NCBI RefSeq assembly: GCF_019704555.1
Contig: NZ_AP024745.1
Location: forward strand, 7,696,501-7,760,500
DNA: 64,000 nt
Direction: 5' to 3'
Source: Actinoplanes sp. L3-i22
GTDB taxonomy: Bacteria > Actinomycetota > Actinomycetes > Mycobacteriales > Micromonosporaceae
Shown here: in pieces, positions 34,675 to 43,616 of the stretch
Numbering within the stretch: the stretch's first letter is position 1
How the letters are laid out: the number at the start of each line of letters is the position of its first letter
The notes under the pieces: model-generated
What the model was told of the DNA's origin: nothing
What the model saw: the letters and a program-made list of their open reading frames with translations, nothing else
Database searches by the model: none
Position numbers and translations under genes: made by a program

Positions 34675-36453
34675 TCAGACGCGGACCAGGGCCAACAGTC
34701 GCTGGCCCCACCACACCGCGACGGCCAGGCCGATCCCGACGCCGAACACGCCGACCGCGCGCGGGTCGGCGATGAAGAAGCCGAAGACGCCGAGGACCAC
34801 CGCGGAGATGCCCTGCAGCACCCGGATCCGGAACAGCAGCAGCGCGATGCCGACGCCGATCAGCGCCCCGCCGAGCCGGCTGGCCCACTCGAAGAGGCCG
34901 CCGAGCGAGACGGTCAGCGTGAACAGCACGCTGCCGACGCTCAGGATCAGCGACGCCACCAGCGGGAACTCCACGATGACCGGCGGGCTCAGGCGCCGGA
35001 TCAGGACCGCGACCGCGGCGGCGAGCAGGGCGGCCGGCAGGACCGGCAGCAGCGCCCACTGCAGCGGCTCGCCGAACGGCGCGACCAGGTAGAGGCCGGC
35101 GGCGACCGCGTACAGCGCGGCCACGGTGACCCCGAACGCGTCGCCGGTCAGCAGCCCCGCCGACATCTGGCCGGCGCCGTCCCACCGGCCGCGCAGCCCG
35201 GCGTCGCGCGCGAGCGCCACCCCGATCCACGGGCCGGCGGCCAGGCACAGCACTAGCGCGAGCACGCCGGCGATGGCCAGTTCGCCCCAGCTGGACGCGG
35301 TCGCCCCGCGGGCGGTGAAGACGAAGTGGCCGAACAGCCCGACCGACGCCAGCCCGGGCAGCAGCAGTGCGAGCACCCGCAGGACGGTCAGTTGCGGGAC
35401 TTTCGGCGCCGGTTCGGCGGCCGGCGCGGCCGCTCCCTCGGCCTCGGCGACGCCGAGCACGATCGCGGCGCCGGGCATCGTGGCCACCCGGATCGGCACG
35501 CCGAGCTGCTGTTCCAGGGCCCGGGGCACGGCCGGCATCGCGGCCGTCGCGCCGACCGCGTACACCTCGGCCAGGTCGGCGATCTCCACCGCGGCCGCCT
35601 TGAGCGCGTCCGCGGCGAGCTCCGCGACGCGCCGCAGGACGGGTTCGGCGGCGCGCTCGATCAGGGTCGTGCTGAGCACGACGGCCGCTCCGGGTGCGGG
35701 CAGCGGGACGGTCACGGCCGGCTGCTGGGAAACTGCTTCCTTGCCCGTACGGAGGACTGCCACGGTGCCCGCTGAGGCCCCTCGAAGAACCGCACCGACC
35801 CCGGCGTCCTGAGTGTTCAGCAGCATCGCGGCGAGCCGGTCGTCGACGGCCCGGCCACCGGTGTCCGGGTCGGCGACCGTCGCGAGCACCTCGGCGCCGC
35901 CGGGTTCGTCACGCAGCACGCTGGCCTCGACGGTCGCGCCGATGTCCAGCACGAGCACGAGCCGGCCGGGCGCCGACCGGCCGTTCTGGGTGGACAGCAG
36001 CGCGGCGACCGGCGCCTCGACCAGCTGCGGGCGGCCGAGCCCGGCCTGGTGCGCGACCAGGCGCAGCCAGGTCCGGCGGGCCGGGTCCCAGCCGGCCGGG
36101 ACGCTCATCCGGACGTCGGCCGGCAGCACCCCGGCCATCCGTTCCGCCTCCGCGACGACCAGCTTCAGCGTGGCCACGACCAGGTCGGCGACCTCGACGG
36201 CCCGGCCCCGGACGCGGACCGTCCCGGTCCCCTCGGCCAGCGGCGCCACCACGAAGCCGTCCGGATCGTCCTCGGCCAGCCGCCACGCCGCCGCCCCCGC
36301 CGTGATCGTCCCGTCCTTGGCGACGTGCACGGCGCTGGACGGCTCGGTCGTCCCGTCGACGACGAGGGCCTGCCAGTGCCGTTCCGGCCAGGCGAGCACC
36401 GCACGGGTGCACGCGGTGCCGTAGTCGATCGCCAGTCGCGGCCCGGTCTGCAT
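34675..36453 (-). CDS. Hsp70-like ATPase domain fused to a multi-pass membrane region
   Basis: About 592 residues from ATG 36453. Residues ~1-335 follow an actin/Hsp70 ATPase fold: phosphate-1 loop LAIDYGTACTRAVL, connecting VPAGWDPARRTWL, phosphate-2 LVLVLDIGATVEASVL and adenosine motif VYAVGATAAMPAV. Instead of a peptide-binding domain it continues, after a Pro/Ala linker, into about eight membrane helices (~375-590). Such Hsp70-like membrane proteins occur in actinobacteria but their function is not established. It lies between the HAAS-domain gene and the HAD gene in one operon. Confidence 0.75.
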   Translation of the reverse strand: MQTGPRLAIDYGTACTRAVLAWPERHWQALVVDGTTEPSSAVHVAKDGTITAGAAAWRLAEDDPDGFVVAPLAEGTGTVRVRGRAVEVADLVVATLKLVVAEAERMAGVLPADVRMSVPAGWDPARRTWLRLVAHQAGLGRPQLVEAPVAALLSTQNGRSAPGRLVLVLDIGATVEASVLRDEPGGAEVLATVADPDTGGRAVDDRLAAMLLNTQDAGVGAVLRGASAGTVAVLRTGKEAVSQQPAVTVPLPAPGAAVVLSTTLIERAAEPVLRRVAELAADALKAAAVEIADLAEVYAVGATAAMPAVPRALEQQLGVPIRVATMPGAAIVLGVAEAEGAAAPAAEPAPKVPQLTVLRVLALLLPGLASVGLFGHFVFTARGATASSWGELAIAGVLALVLCLAAGPWIGVALARDAGLRGRWDGAGQMSAGLLTGDAFGVTVAALYAVAAGLYLVAPFGEPLQWALLPVLPAALLAAAVAVLIRRLSPPVIVEFPLVASLILSVGSVLFTLTVSLGGLFEWASRLGGALIGVGIALLLFRIRVLQGISAVVLGVFGFFIADPRAVGVFGVGIGLAVAVWWGQRLLALVRV

Positions 36454-36546
36454 GGGCACAGTGAAACAGAAGATCACCGATTGGTCGATCGGCTCACGCC
36501 GTACCCGAGCATGGTTGAAGAGGGACCACAGCGGACCCGGCGGCGA

Positions 36547-37542
36547 TCAGCGGCTGGGGGAAGCCGACGGAGTCGGCGCCGACGCCGGCGGCGAGGGCAG
36601 GACGGACGGCGACGGGGGCGCGGACGGCACCACCGAATCGTCCGACGGGGACGGCGACGGGGACGGCGAGCGGAACGGGTTCGACTCCGGACACCGGGGA
36701 TATCCGCGGTGCCAGCTGGTCCAACTGGTCCCGTTCTCCGGGTCGTCGCAGTACTGACTGCCCAGCTGGATCGGGTTCCCGACCTGGTCGTAGAGCTGCG
36801 CGTCCTCGACCGGCCGCCCCTGCCCGTCGTAGACGAAGACGTCGCGCACGTTGTCGTAGCCGGAGTTGCCGCTGTAGGTCGCCTGCATGTACGGGCTGTT
36901 CCGCGCGTCGTTGTCCGCGCCGAAGAACCCGAGCGTCGCCACCAGGATCAGCACCGCGGTGCCGGCGTGGAAGGTGAACCGCGGCCAGAACGTCACCGGG
37001 GTCCCCCGCCGGCCCAGCCAGATCGAGCCGATGATCCCGGCAGCCGCCAGCATCAGCGCGACCAGTTCGCTGCCGCCGATCCGGGGCAGCAGGCCGATCG
37101 GCTCGGACCCGGTGTCGAGGATCTGGGCGACGACCATGGCGACCAGGTAGCCGCGCAGCACCCACCAGGCCGGCCGGAGCAGCACCAGGAACTCGCTGGC
37201 CTTGGCATATCCGAGGACCGGGCCGACCCGGACGTCGGCCGCCGCCAGCCACACCGCGCTCCGCTCGCGGACCTGGACCGCCCACTCCCGCAACTCGGTC
37301 ACCTGGTCGCGGCGGGCCGGCGGCTCACCACCGAGACCGGCCGCGGCCAGCAGCTCGGCGGCGTACGCCGACGGCGACCCGAGCCGTTCCACCAGCGAGC
37401 CGTTGCCCTCGGCGAGGACCTCGGTCAGATGCTCGGGAAGATCGTCGAGCAGCTCCTCGCGGGTGCTGTCCGGCACCCCGCCGAGGGCCTCGCGCACCTG
37501 CGCGACATACCCGGCGATCTCGTCCTGTGCGGTGTCGTTCAC
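36547..37542 (-). CDS. HAAS/DUF1700-type membrane protein paired with PadR
   Basis: About 331 residues, starting at GTG 37542, which overlaps the PadR stop (GTGA). The N-terminal ~70 residues (YVAQVREALGGVPDSTREELLDDLPEHLTEVL) form the HAAS (DUF1700-like) helical domain that characteristically follows PadR genes. Three to four membrane helices follow and then a Ser/Pro-rich C-terminal tail (SPSPSPSP...). HAAS proteins are thought to act with PadR in sensing membrane or drug stress. Confidence 0.8.
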   Translation of the reverse strand: MNDTAQDEIAGYVAQVREALGGVPDSTREELLDDLPEHLTEVLAEGNGSLVERLGSPSAYAAELLAAAGLGGEPPARRDQVTELREWAVQVRERSAVWLAAADVRVGPVLGYAKASEFLVLLRPAWWVLRGYLVAMVVAQILDTGSEPIGLLPRIGGSELVALMLAAAGIIGSIWLGRRGTPVTFWPRFTFHAGTAVLILVATLGFFGADNDARNSPYMQATYSGNSGYDNVRDVFVYDGQGRPVEDAQLYDQVGNPIQLGSQYCDDPENGTSWTSWHRGYPRCPESNPFRSPSPSPSPSDDSVVPSAPPSPSVLPSPPASAPTPSASPSR

Positions 37543-37877
37543 GCGGTCCCCCGGTCCCCGAGCAGGTCGTTCATGGTCGAAGCGAATTCGCGCCAGGTCT
37601 TGCCGTTCCGCTCCAGCTCGGCGCGGCCGGCGGCGTTGAGCGCGTAGTACTTGCGGTGCGGGCCCTCGTCGCTGGGGACCACATAGGTGTTCAGGAAGCC
37701 GCCGCTGAACAGGCGGCGGAGAGTGCCGTAGACCGAGGCGTCGCCGACGTCCTGCAGACCGGTCGCCCGGAGGCGGCGCAGGATGTCGTAGCCGTAGCCG
37801 TCCTCGTCGCGCAGGGCGGCGAGGACGGCGAGGTCCAGCACTCCTTTGAGGAGCTGCGTGGTATCCACGGACCGCAC
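37539..37877 (-). CDS. PadR-family transcriptional regulator
   Basis: A 112-residue PadR-type winged helix: LLKGVLDLAVLAAL, DEDGYGYDILRRL, ASVYGTLRRLFSGGFL and PHRKYYALNAAGRAEL are all family signatures. The short C-terminal dimer helix marks it as subfamily 2. Starts at GTG 37877 or GTG 37868. It probably represses its own operon (HAAS protein, Hsp70-like, HAD) and is released by a hydrophobic or phenolic ligand, the ligand being unknown here. Confidence 0.9.
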   Translation of the reverse strand: MRSVDTTQLLKGVLDLAVLAALRDEDGYGYDILRRLRATGLQDVGDASVYGTLRRLFSGGFLNTYVVPSDEGPHRKYYALNAAGRAELERNGKTWREFASTMNDLLGDRGTA

Positions 37878-37916
37878 AGTACTGCGCAGTCCGAAGTACC
37901 GTCAACGCCGCAGTAC
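37878..37916. promoter_or_regulatory. PadR operator/promoter: three AGTAC motifs at 17-bp spacing
   Basis: In the 42-base gap upstream of padR the pentamer AGTAC occurs at 37878, 37895 and 37912, exactly 17 bases apart. ACTGCGCAGT (37881-37890) is a perfect palindrome in the same stretch. With so little upstream space, promoter and operator must overlap here, and the transcript may be nearly leaderless. Confidence 0.55.
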
Positions 37917-37919
37917 CTC

Positions 37920-40900
37920 TCAGGCGGACGCGTCGGTCACGGCTTCCTCGATGGACATCGCGGCGCCGGATCGCCACGCCGCCGCAAAGCCCCGATCGCC
38001 GAGCGCCTCCCGAGCCGCCGCACAGACCGCCTCCCGCCGCTCCCCGGCCCCCGCCGGATCCGCGAGCCGATGCCGCCGCCGCAGCTCCCCAGCCGCCGCC
38101 ACCAGCCGCGCCGCCCGGGCCGGCTCGCTCCCGGCAAGCGCCACCGCCAGGCAGTCGAACGAGTTGGCCAGATCCTCCCGATCCCCGATCTCGTGCCGCA
38201 GCGCCATCCCCGCCCGGAACATCCGCACCGCCCCGGCCAGGTCCCCGTCCGCGAGCGCCGCCAGCCCGAGCTGATGCTGCGCCATCGCCTCCCCGAACAG
38301 GTCGCCGAGGTCCCGGCTGAGTTCGAGCGCCTCCCCCGCCGACTCCCGGGCCCCGCCCGAATCCCCCTGAGCAAGACGCACGTCGGTCCGACATTCCAGC
38401 CCGAGCAGCACCCCGCGACTGTTCCCGGCGGCCCGCTCCAACTCCAGGCATTGATCCACATACCCGGCCGCCGCCCCGGCATCGCCCTGCCGCAGCGCCA
38501 GCTTCGACAGATTCCCGAGCGCGATCGCGATCCCGGCCGGCTGCCCCAGCTCCCGGCAGACCTCCAGCCCGAACCCAAAGTGATCAGAAGCAGCCACATA
38601 CTCACCGTTCCGGAGAGCCGCCACCCCCAGGATGTTCCGCGCCTGGGCCTCGGTCGGCCGATCCCCGAGCCGGATCGCGAGATCGAGGCACCGCGTCCCG
38701 TACGCCGCCGCGGTCACGTTGTCGTCCTGCGTGGCGGCCAGCACCGCAGCCGGGTAGAAGAGCTCCTCGGAGCCGGGCATCAAAAGCAGCCGGTCAAGCC
38801 ACTCACGCCCCTCAGCGATGTGGTTGCCGTTCCGCCAGTACCGCCACAACCCCTGACAGATCCGCGCCGCCGTCCGCACGTCCCCGGCGTCCAGCGCCCC
38901 ACCCACCGCATCCCGCAGGTTCGCATACTCGAGATCCAGCCGAGCCGCCCACTCCTGCTGATCGCTTCCGGCCATACCCTCGGCCGCCAAGGCGGCAAGA
39001 TCGGCGAACCAGGTGGCATGGCGGCGGCGGACCGGCGCGAGGTCCGCCTCGTTCGAGGAGAGCAATTCCTTGGCGTACGTCCGAATCGTCGCCAGCATCG
39101 AGAAGCGTCCCGAGCCGGTCTCCACCGTCAGCAGGCTCTTCGCCACCAGCCGGGCGAGCCCGGCCGCCGCCCCGGGCAGCACCGCGTCGGCCGCCTCCTC
39201 GGTGCACCCGCCGGCGAACACCGCCAGCCCGGTGAAGATCCGCCGCTCGTCCGCGTCGAGCAGCGCATAGCTCCACCCGATCGCCCCGCGCAGCGTCTGC
39301 TGCCGCTCCGGCCGGTCCCGGGGACCGTGCTCACCCGGCATGTCCAGGCGCTCGTCGAGCAGCGCCCGGAGCCGCGCCGGCGAGTACGTCCCGGCCCGCG
39401 CCGCGACCAGCTCGATCGCCAGCGGCAGCCCGTCGAGGCGCGCGCACAGCGCGGCGACGTCGGCCCGCTCGGCCGCGGACGGCTCGAAGTCCCCGGCGGC
39501 GGCCCGCGCCCGCTGGGCGAAGAGCTGGGCCGCGTCCTCGGCCGGCAGCGACGGCACCCGGTAGACCTGCTCGCCGTAGATCCCGAGCGGCTCCCGGCTG
39601 GTCGCGAGGATCCGCAGCCCGGGCGCCTCGGCGAGCAGCCCGGCCAGGGTCAGCGCCAGCCCGGGCACCTGCTCCAGGTTGTCGGCGACCAGCAGCATCT
39701 CGCTCGCGGCGACCGCCTCGCGCAGCCCGTCCACGAGGTCCACCCCGGGTACGTCCTCGACCTGCAGCGCGGCGGCGAGCGCGCGGACCGCCTCGTCGGT
39801 GCCGGTGGCGTCCGCGAACGGCACGAACACCACCCCGTCCGGGAAGCCGTCGGCGACGTCGCGCGCGACCGCGACGGACAGCCGGGTCTTCCCGATCCCG
39901 CCCGGCCCGGCGAGCGTGACCAGCCGGTTCTCGCGGAGCAGCGCGGCCGCCCGGTGCCGTTCCGGGCGGCGGCCGACCAGCGCGGTCAGCTCGGCGGGCA
40001 GTCGCACCTTGCGGCTCGGGCGGGCGGTGACCGCCGCGGTCAGGGTCCAGCCGCCGGCCCCGTCCGGGATCACCTCGACGCGCTCGCGGAGCCGGTCCAG
40101 GGTCCGCACGGCCGCCGCCGGCAGCCCGCCGCTGCGCCGGACCACCTCGCTGACCAGGGCGGATGACGGCTCGCCGGCCAGTGCGGCGCGCAGCCAGATG
40201 TGCACGGTCGCCGGGGACCACGGCTCCAGCCGGGCCACGCCCAGCTCCGGGACCGGCAATTGCGCCGGGGCGCCCGTGGTGGCGTACGCAATCCCGGTCT
40301 TGATCTGTTGAATTTCCGCCTCGGGATTGGTGTCCAGGTCGGCGAGGATGAGCTGGGCCGGGGTGAAGCCGCGCAGGCGGGCGATCCGGCCGACCTCGGT
40401 CAGGAAGCGGGTGTGCCCGGCGCCGGGCTGGCCGGTGATCCGCAGCGCGCCGTGGCCGTGCGCGGCGAGCCGGGTCAGGAAGTCGTGGACGGCGGTGAGC
40501 GCGGTGTCCCGCTCCCAGAGCCGGGACGAGCCGGCCTCGGCGGGCGTGTCCGCGTCGTCGGCCACCACCCCGCCCCGGCCACGGCGTTTGGCCAGGTAGT
40601 TGCGCCGGTCGGCGGCGGCGATCAGGGTGTCGGGCGCCGAGCCGGTAGCGACACCGAGGCTGACCGACAGGTGCAGCGGCGGGTCGGTGCCGAACGGCAC
40701 GTCCCGGATCGCGCCGCTCAGGCGCAGGGCGAGCCGCAGCGCCTCCGGGGCCGGCGTGTGCGGGAGCAGGACGACGAACTCGTCACCGCCGTACCGGAAA
40801 ACCGTGCCGGCCGTGCCCACCGCGGACATCGCGCGTTCCGCGATGGCCCGGAGCACCTCGTCGCCGCGCTGGTGACCGTAGACGTCGTTGACCGTCTTGA

Positions 40901-41027
40901 AATGGTCGACGTCGAAGAGGAACAGCGAGCAGCGGCGGTCGCCGCGGACCGCGTCGCGCAGCGCTCCGGCCAGGTCGGCGCGGGTCGCGGTGCCGGTGAC
41001 CGGGTCCAGCGTCAAAGTTCCGCGCAC
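37920..41027 (-). CDS. GGDEF domain fused to AfsR-like NB-ARC/TPR ATPase
   Basis: About 1035 residues. Residues ~1-160 form a diguanylate cyclase domain (LDPVTGTATRADL ... FDVDHFKTVND ... FRYGGDEFVVLLP ... VSLGVA) with an intact GGDEF signature; no RxxD inhibitory site precedes it. After a ~170-residue helical region comes an NB-ARC/AP-ATPase (P-loop GPGGIGKTRLS, Walker B MLLVADNLEQV, LRILATSREPLGI, GLPLAIELVAAR), and then TPR repeats to the end. The ATPase-TPR part is as in AfsR and LuxR-like (LAL) regulators, but both the DNA-binding SARP or HTH domain and any other output are absent. Start GTG 41027 directly precedes the GGDEF domain; its spacing to AAAGG is short, so the exact start is uncertain. 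Confidence 0.85.
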   Translation of the reverse strand: MRGTLTLDPVTGTATRADLAGALRDAVRGDRRCSLFLFDVDHFKTVNDVYGHQRGDEVLRAIAERAMSAVGTAGTVFRYGGDEFVVLLPHTPAPEALRLALRLSGAIRDVPFGTDPPLHLSVSLGVATGSAPDTLIAAADRRNYLAKRRGRGGVVADDADTPAEAGSSRLWERDTALTAVHDFLTRLAAHGHGALRITGQPGAGHTRFLTEVGRIARLRGFTPAQLILADLDTNPEAEIQQIKTGIAYATTGAPAQLPVPELGVARLEPWSPATVHIWLRAALAGEPSSALVSEVVRRSGGLPAAAVRTLDRLRERVEVIPDGAGGWTLTAAVTARPSRKVRLPAELTALVGRRPERHRAAALLRENRLVTLAGPGGIGKTRLSVAVARDVADGFPDGVVFVPFADATGTDEAVRALAAALQVEDVPGVDLVDGLREAVAASEMLLVADNLEQVPGLALTLAGLLAEAPGLRILATSREPLGIYGEQVYRVPSLPAEDAAQLFAQRARAAAGDFEPSAAERADVAALCARLDGLPLAIELVAARAGTYSPARLRALLDERLDMPGEHGPRDRPERQQTLRGAIGWSYALLDADERRIFTGLAVFAGGCTEEAADAVLPGAAAGLARLVAKSLLTVETGSGRFSMLATIRTYAKELLSSNEADLAPVRRRHATWFADLAALAAEGMAGSDQQEWAARLDLEYANLRDAVGGALDAGDVRTAARICQGLWRYWRNGNHIAEGREWLDRLLLMPGSEELFYPAAVLAATQDDNVTAAAYGTRCLDLAIRLGDRPTEAQARNILGVAALRNGEYVAASDHFGFGLEVCRELGQPAGIAIALGNLSKLALRQGDAGAAAGYVDQCLELERAAGNSRGVLLGLECRTDVRLAQGDSGGARESAGEALELSRDLGDLFGEAMAQHQLGLAALADGDLAGAVRMFRAGMALRHEIGDREDLANSFDCLAVALAGSEPARAARLVAAAGELRRRHRLADPAGAGERREAVCAAAREALGDRGFAAAWRSGAAMSIEEAVTDASA

Positions 41028-41208
41028 ACCTTTCAGAGTGCACGCCCATCGGCGACCCGTTCCGCAACCTGAGAAATTCCTCCGGAACCCGCCCGCCGCA
41101 CCCCGACCTGGCTCGGCCGAAAGGGCGGAAGCCCTGCTCAGGGCTGGACGGGAGCCCGTTCCGTTACCGATCGTGGAGCACCTGAACACAGTAGGAAAGG
41201 ACCACCTG

Positions 41209-42705
41209 GTGCGCCCCTCACGGATCTCCCGGGCAACCGCCGCGGCGATGCTCTTGATAGTTCCCGCCGTACCCGCCTCCGCCGCGGGCCGCGGCACTCC
41301 CGCTGGCGGCTGGTCCGGCTCCTGGCTGAGCACCAGCACCACCGGCACCGGCACCTCGCTCAAGGACGTCCGCCGGATCGTCGGGGCGGACTCCGGCGCC
41401 GCCGCGTCGCTGACCGGCGCGGGCGTCGGCGTGGCGCTGCTCGACACCGGCGTCGCGCCGGTCCCCGGAATACCCGCATCGCAGCTGGTCAACGGGCCGG
41501 ACCTGTCGTTCGAGTCGCAGTCCGACGAGCTGCGGTACCTGGACACGTACGGTCACGGCACGCACATGGCCGGCATCATCATCGGCAACGACACCGCCAG
41601 CGGCAGCGTCGGGCTCGCCCCGAAGGCCAAGCTGACCTCGATCAAGCTGGGCACCGCGAACGGCGCGGTCGACGTCTCGCAGGTCATCGCGGCGATCGAC
41701 TGGGTGGTGCAGCACCGCAACGACGATCCGGCAAACCCGATCAAGGTCCTCAACCTTTCGTACGGCAGTGGCGGCAACCCGGAAGCGTGGACCGATCCGC
41801 TGCAGTACGCGGCGGAGCAGGCGTGGAAGGCCGGCATCGTGGTCGTCGCCGCGGCCGGCAACGACGGCAACGCGACCACCACCCTGGCGAACCCGGCGAC
41901 CGACCCGTTCGTGCTGTCGGTCGGGGCGACCGCGACCAAGGGCACGGTCGCGACCTCCGACGACGAGCTGGCCGCGTACACGAACCTGGCCACCCAGGAG
42001 AAACAGCCGGACGTGCTGGCCCCCGGCGAGTCGATCGCGTCGCTGCGCGACCCCGGCTCGAACATCGACAACACCTACCCCGGCGCGCGCACCGGCACCA
42101 CGCTGTTCCGCGGCAGCGGCACCTCCCAGGCCGCCGCGGTCACCTCGGCCACCGTCGCGCTGCTCCTCCAGGCCCGCCCGTCACTCACCCCGGACCAGGT
42201 CAAAGACCTGCTCAAACGGGGCACGGCGGTGTCCGGCAAGGCTGCGGCCCTCGGCCTCAAACAAATCAACTTGGGTACGGCGTTGGACCTCGCCCCGTCC
42301 GTGACCAGTAAGCAGACGTGGGCCCCGTCGAACGGCAGCGGCAACCTCGACGACGCCCGCGGTGACAGCCGCGTGGTCAGCAACAACATCCCGCTGAGCG
42401 GCGAATTCACCATCTTCGGGCCGTTCCACAGCGCGAACTGGGCGGCGTTCACCGCGGCCGGCCAGGCCTGGAAGGGCGGCGTGTGGATGGGCATGCGGAT
42501 GGCCGGCGACGGCTGGACCGGCACGTCGTTCGCCTCCCGCACCTGGGCGGCGGCGGACTGGAACGGCACGCCATGGGGCGGCGCGACGTCGTGGGACGAC
42601 CCGGCGTGGACCGGGCGGTTCTGGTCCGGGCGCTTCTGGTCGGCGGGGTCGTGGACGGGCCGTTTCTGGTCGTCCGAGGACTGGTCCACCGCCACCTGGG
42701 GCTGA
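41209..42705 (+). CDS. Secreted subtilisin-like serine protease (S8) with Trp-rich tail
   Basis: A 498-residue preproprotein. GTG 41209 follows GGAAAGG at a good distance and begins a signal peptide (AMLLIVPAVPASAA). The catalytic triad is visible in VALLDTGV (Asp), GHGTHMAG (His) and GTSQAAAV (Ser), with the oxyanion Asn in AAGNDGN. After the protease domain, the last ~75 residues are a Trp/Gly-rich low-complexity tail with repeated WTGRFWS units. The tail may bind cell wall or polymer, but this is inferred. There is no evident long propeptide. Confidence 0.88.
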   Translation: MRPSRISRATAAAMLLIVPAVPASAAGRGTPAGGWSGSWLSTSTTGTGTSLKDVRRIVGADSGAAASLTGAGVGVALLDTGVAPVPGIPASQLVNGPDLSFESQSDELRYLDTYGHGTHMAGIIIGNDTASGSVGLAPKAKLTSIKLGTANGAVDVSQVIAAIDWVVQHRNDDPANPIKVLNLSYGSGGNPEAWTDPLQYAAEQAWKAGIVVVAAAGNDGNATTTLANPATDPFVLSVGATATKGTVATSDDELAAYTNLATQEKQPDVLAPGESIASLRDPGSNIDNTYPGARTGTTLFRGSGTSQAAAVTSATVALLLQARPSLTPDQVKDLLKRGTAVSGKAAALGLKQINLGTALDLAPSVTSKQTWAPSNGSGNLDDARGDSRVVSNNIPLSGEFTIFGPFHSANWAAFTAAGQAWKGGVWMGMRMAGDGWTGTSFASRTWAAADWNGTPWGGATSWDDPAWTGRFWSGRFWSAGSWTGRFWSSEDWSTATWG

Positions 42706-42733
42706 TCGTCCTTCGATCCGACCTTTGCTCGAC

Positions 42734-42765
42734 CTGCCCTTTGCTCGATCTGCCCTTTGCTCGAT
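42734..42765. repeat. 16-bp tandem repeat after the subtilase gene
   Basis: Two perfect copies of CTGCCCTTTGCTCGAT (42734-42749, 42750-42765), preceded by a diverged third copy at about 42719-42733. They lie between the subtilase stop and the phosphotransferase start. Confidence 0.8.
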
Positions 42766-42827
42766 TCGGCCCGGCGGCCAGCGTGTCGCCGGGCCGCGCT
42801 GTTTGTGCCGCCCACCATGATGGGGCG

Positions 42828-43616
42828 ATGAGCGAACGTGAGGTGCTGGTCGGCGGGGTCAACGAGGTGGTCCGGCTCGGTGACCGGGTGCACCGCCCCA
42901 CCGGCCCGTGGTCGCCCCGGATCCACGCGCTGCTCGAGTTCCTGGCGGCGGAGGGTTTCACCGGAGCTCCCCGGTTCCACGGAACCGTCGACGGCCTGGA
43001 GGTCCTGGACTTCCTGCCCGGCGAGGTGGGGAACTATCCGCTGAGCCCGGCCGCGGCCTCGATCCCGGCGGTCGAGTCGGCGGCCTCGCTGCTCCGGGCG
43101 TATCACGACGCGACCGCCGGCTATGCCCGGACCGCACCGCGCGACGGCTGGCAGGTCCCGGCGATCGAGCCGGTCGAGGTGATCTGTCACGGGGATTACG
43201 CCCCGTACAACTGCGTCCTGGACGGCGACCATGTCGTCGGCATGTTCGACTTCGACCACGCCCGCCCCGGCCCGCGCCTGTGGGACGTCGCCTACGCGGT
43301 CTACCGCTGGTCCCCGCTGACCGCCCCCGGCAGCGCGGACGCGCTGGGCTCCCCGCCCGAGCAGGCCGCCCGCCTGCGCCTCTTCTGCGACCGGTACGGA
43401 CTGGACGCGCCGTCCCGCGCCGCCCTGCTCGACATGGTGGCGCACCGCCTGGACACCATGGTCGCCCACATGCGCACCGAGGCCGCCGCCGGAAACACCG
43501 CCTTCGCCGGCCACCTGGCCGCGGGCCACCACCTGCAGTACCTGGGCGACGCCGACTACATCCGCGCCCAGCGCCCTCTGTTCGAGGAGGCGCTCACCCG
43601 CGGTTTCAGTATTTGA
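42828..43616 (+). CDS. Aminoglycoside phosphotransferase-family (APH) kinase
   Basis: A 262-residue protein with the APH/choline-kinase catalytic loop CHGDYAPYNCVL (Asp and Asn for catalysis and Mg) and the following FDFDHARPGPRLWDVAY (DFG-like metal Asp). The N-terminal lobe is short, with GGVNEVVRLGDRVHRP in place of a full glycine-rich loop. Such proteins phosphorylate hydroxyls of small molecules; a true resistance role is not shown. Tail-to-tail overlap of 11 bases with the serine hydrolase gene. Confidence 0.82.
   Translation: MSEREVLVGGVNEVVRLGDRVHRPTGPWSPRIHALLEFLAAEGFTGAPRFHGTVDGLEVLDFLPGEVGNYPLSPAAASIPAVESAASLLRAYHDATAGYARTAPRDGWQVPAIEPVEVICHGDYAPYNCVLDGDHVVGMFDFDHARPGPRLWDVAYAVYRWSPLTAPGSADALGSPPEQAARLRLFCDRYGLDAPSRAALLDMVAHRLDTMVAHMRTEAAAGNTAFAGHLAAGHHLQYLGDADYIRAQRPLFEEALTRGFSI

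Noticed and set aside
42828..43616. Aminoglycoside resistance kinase
   Set aside because: Only the general APH catalytic loop is present; no subclass features or resistance context.
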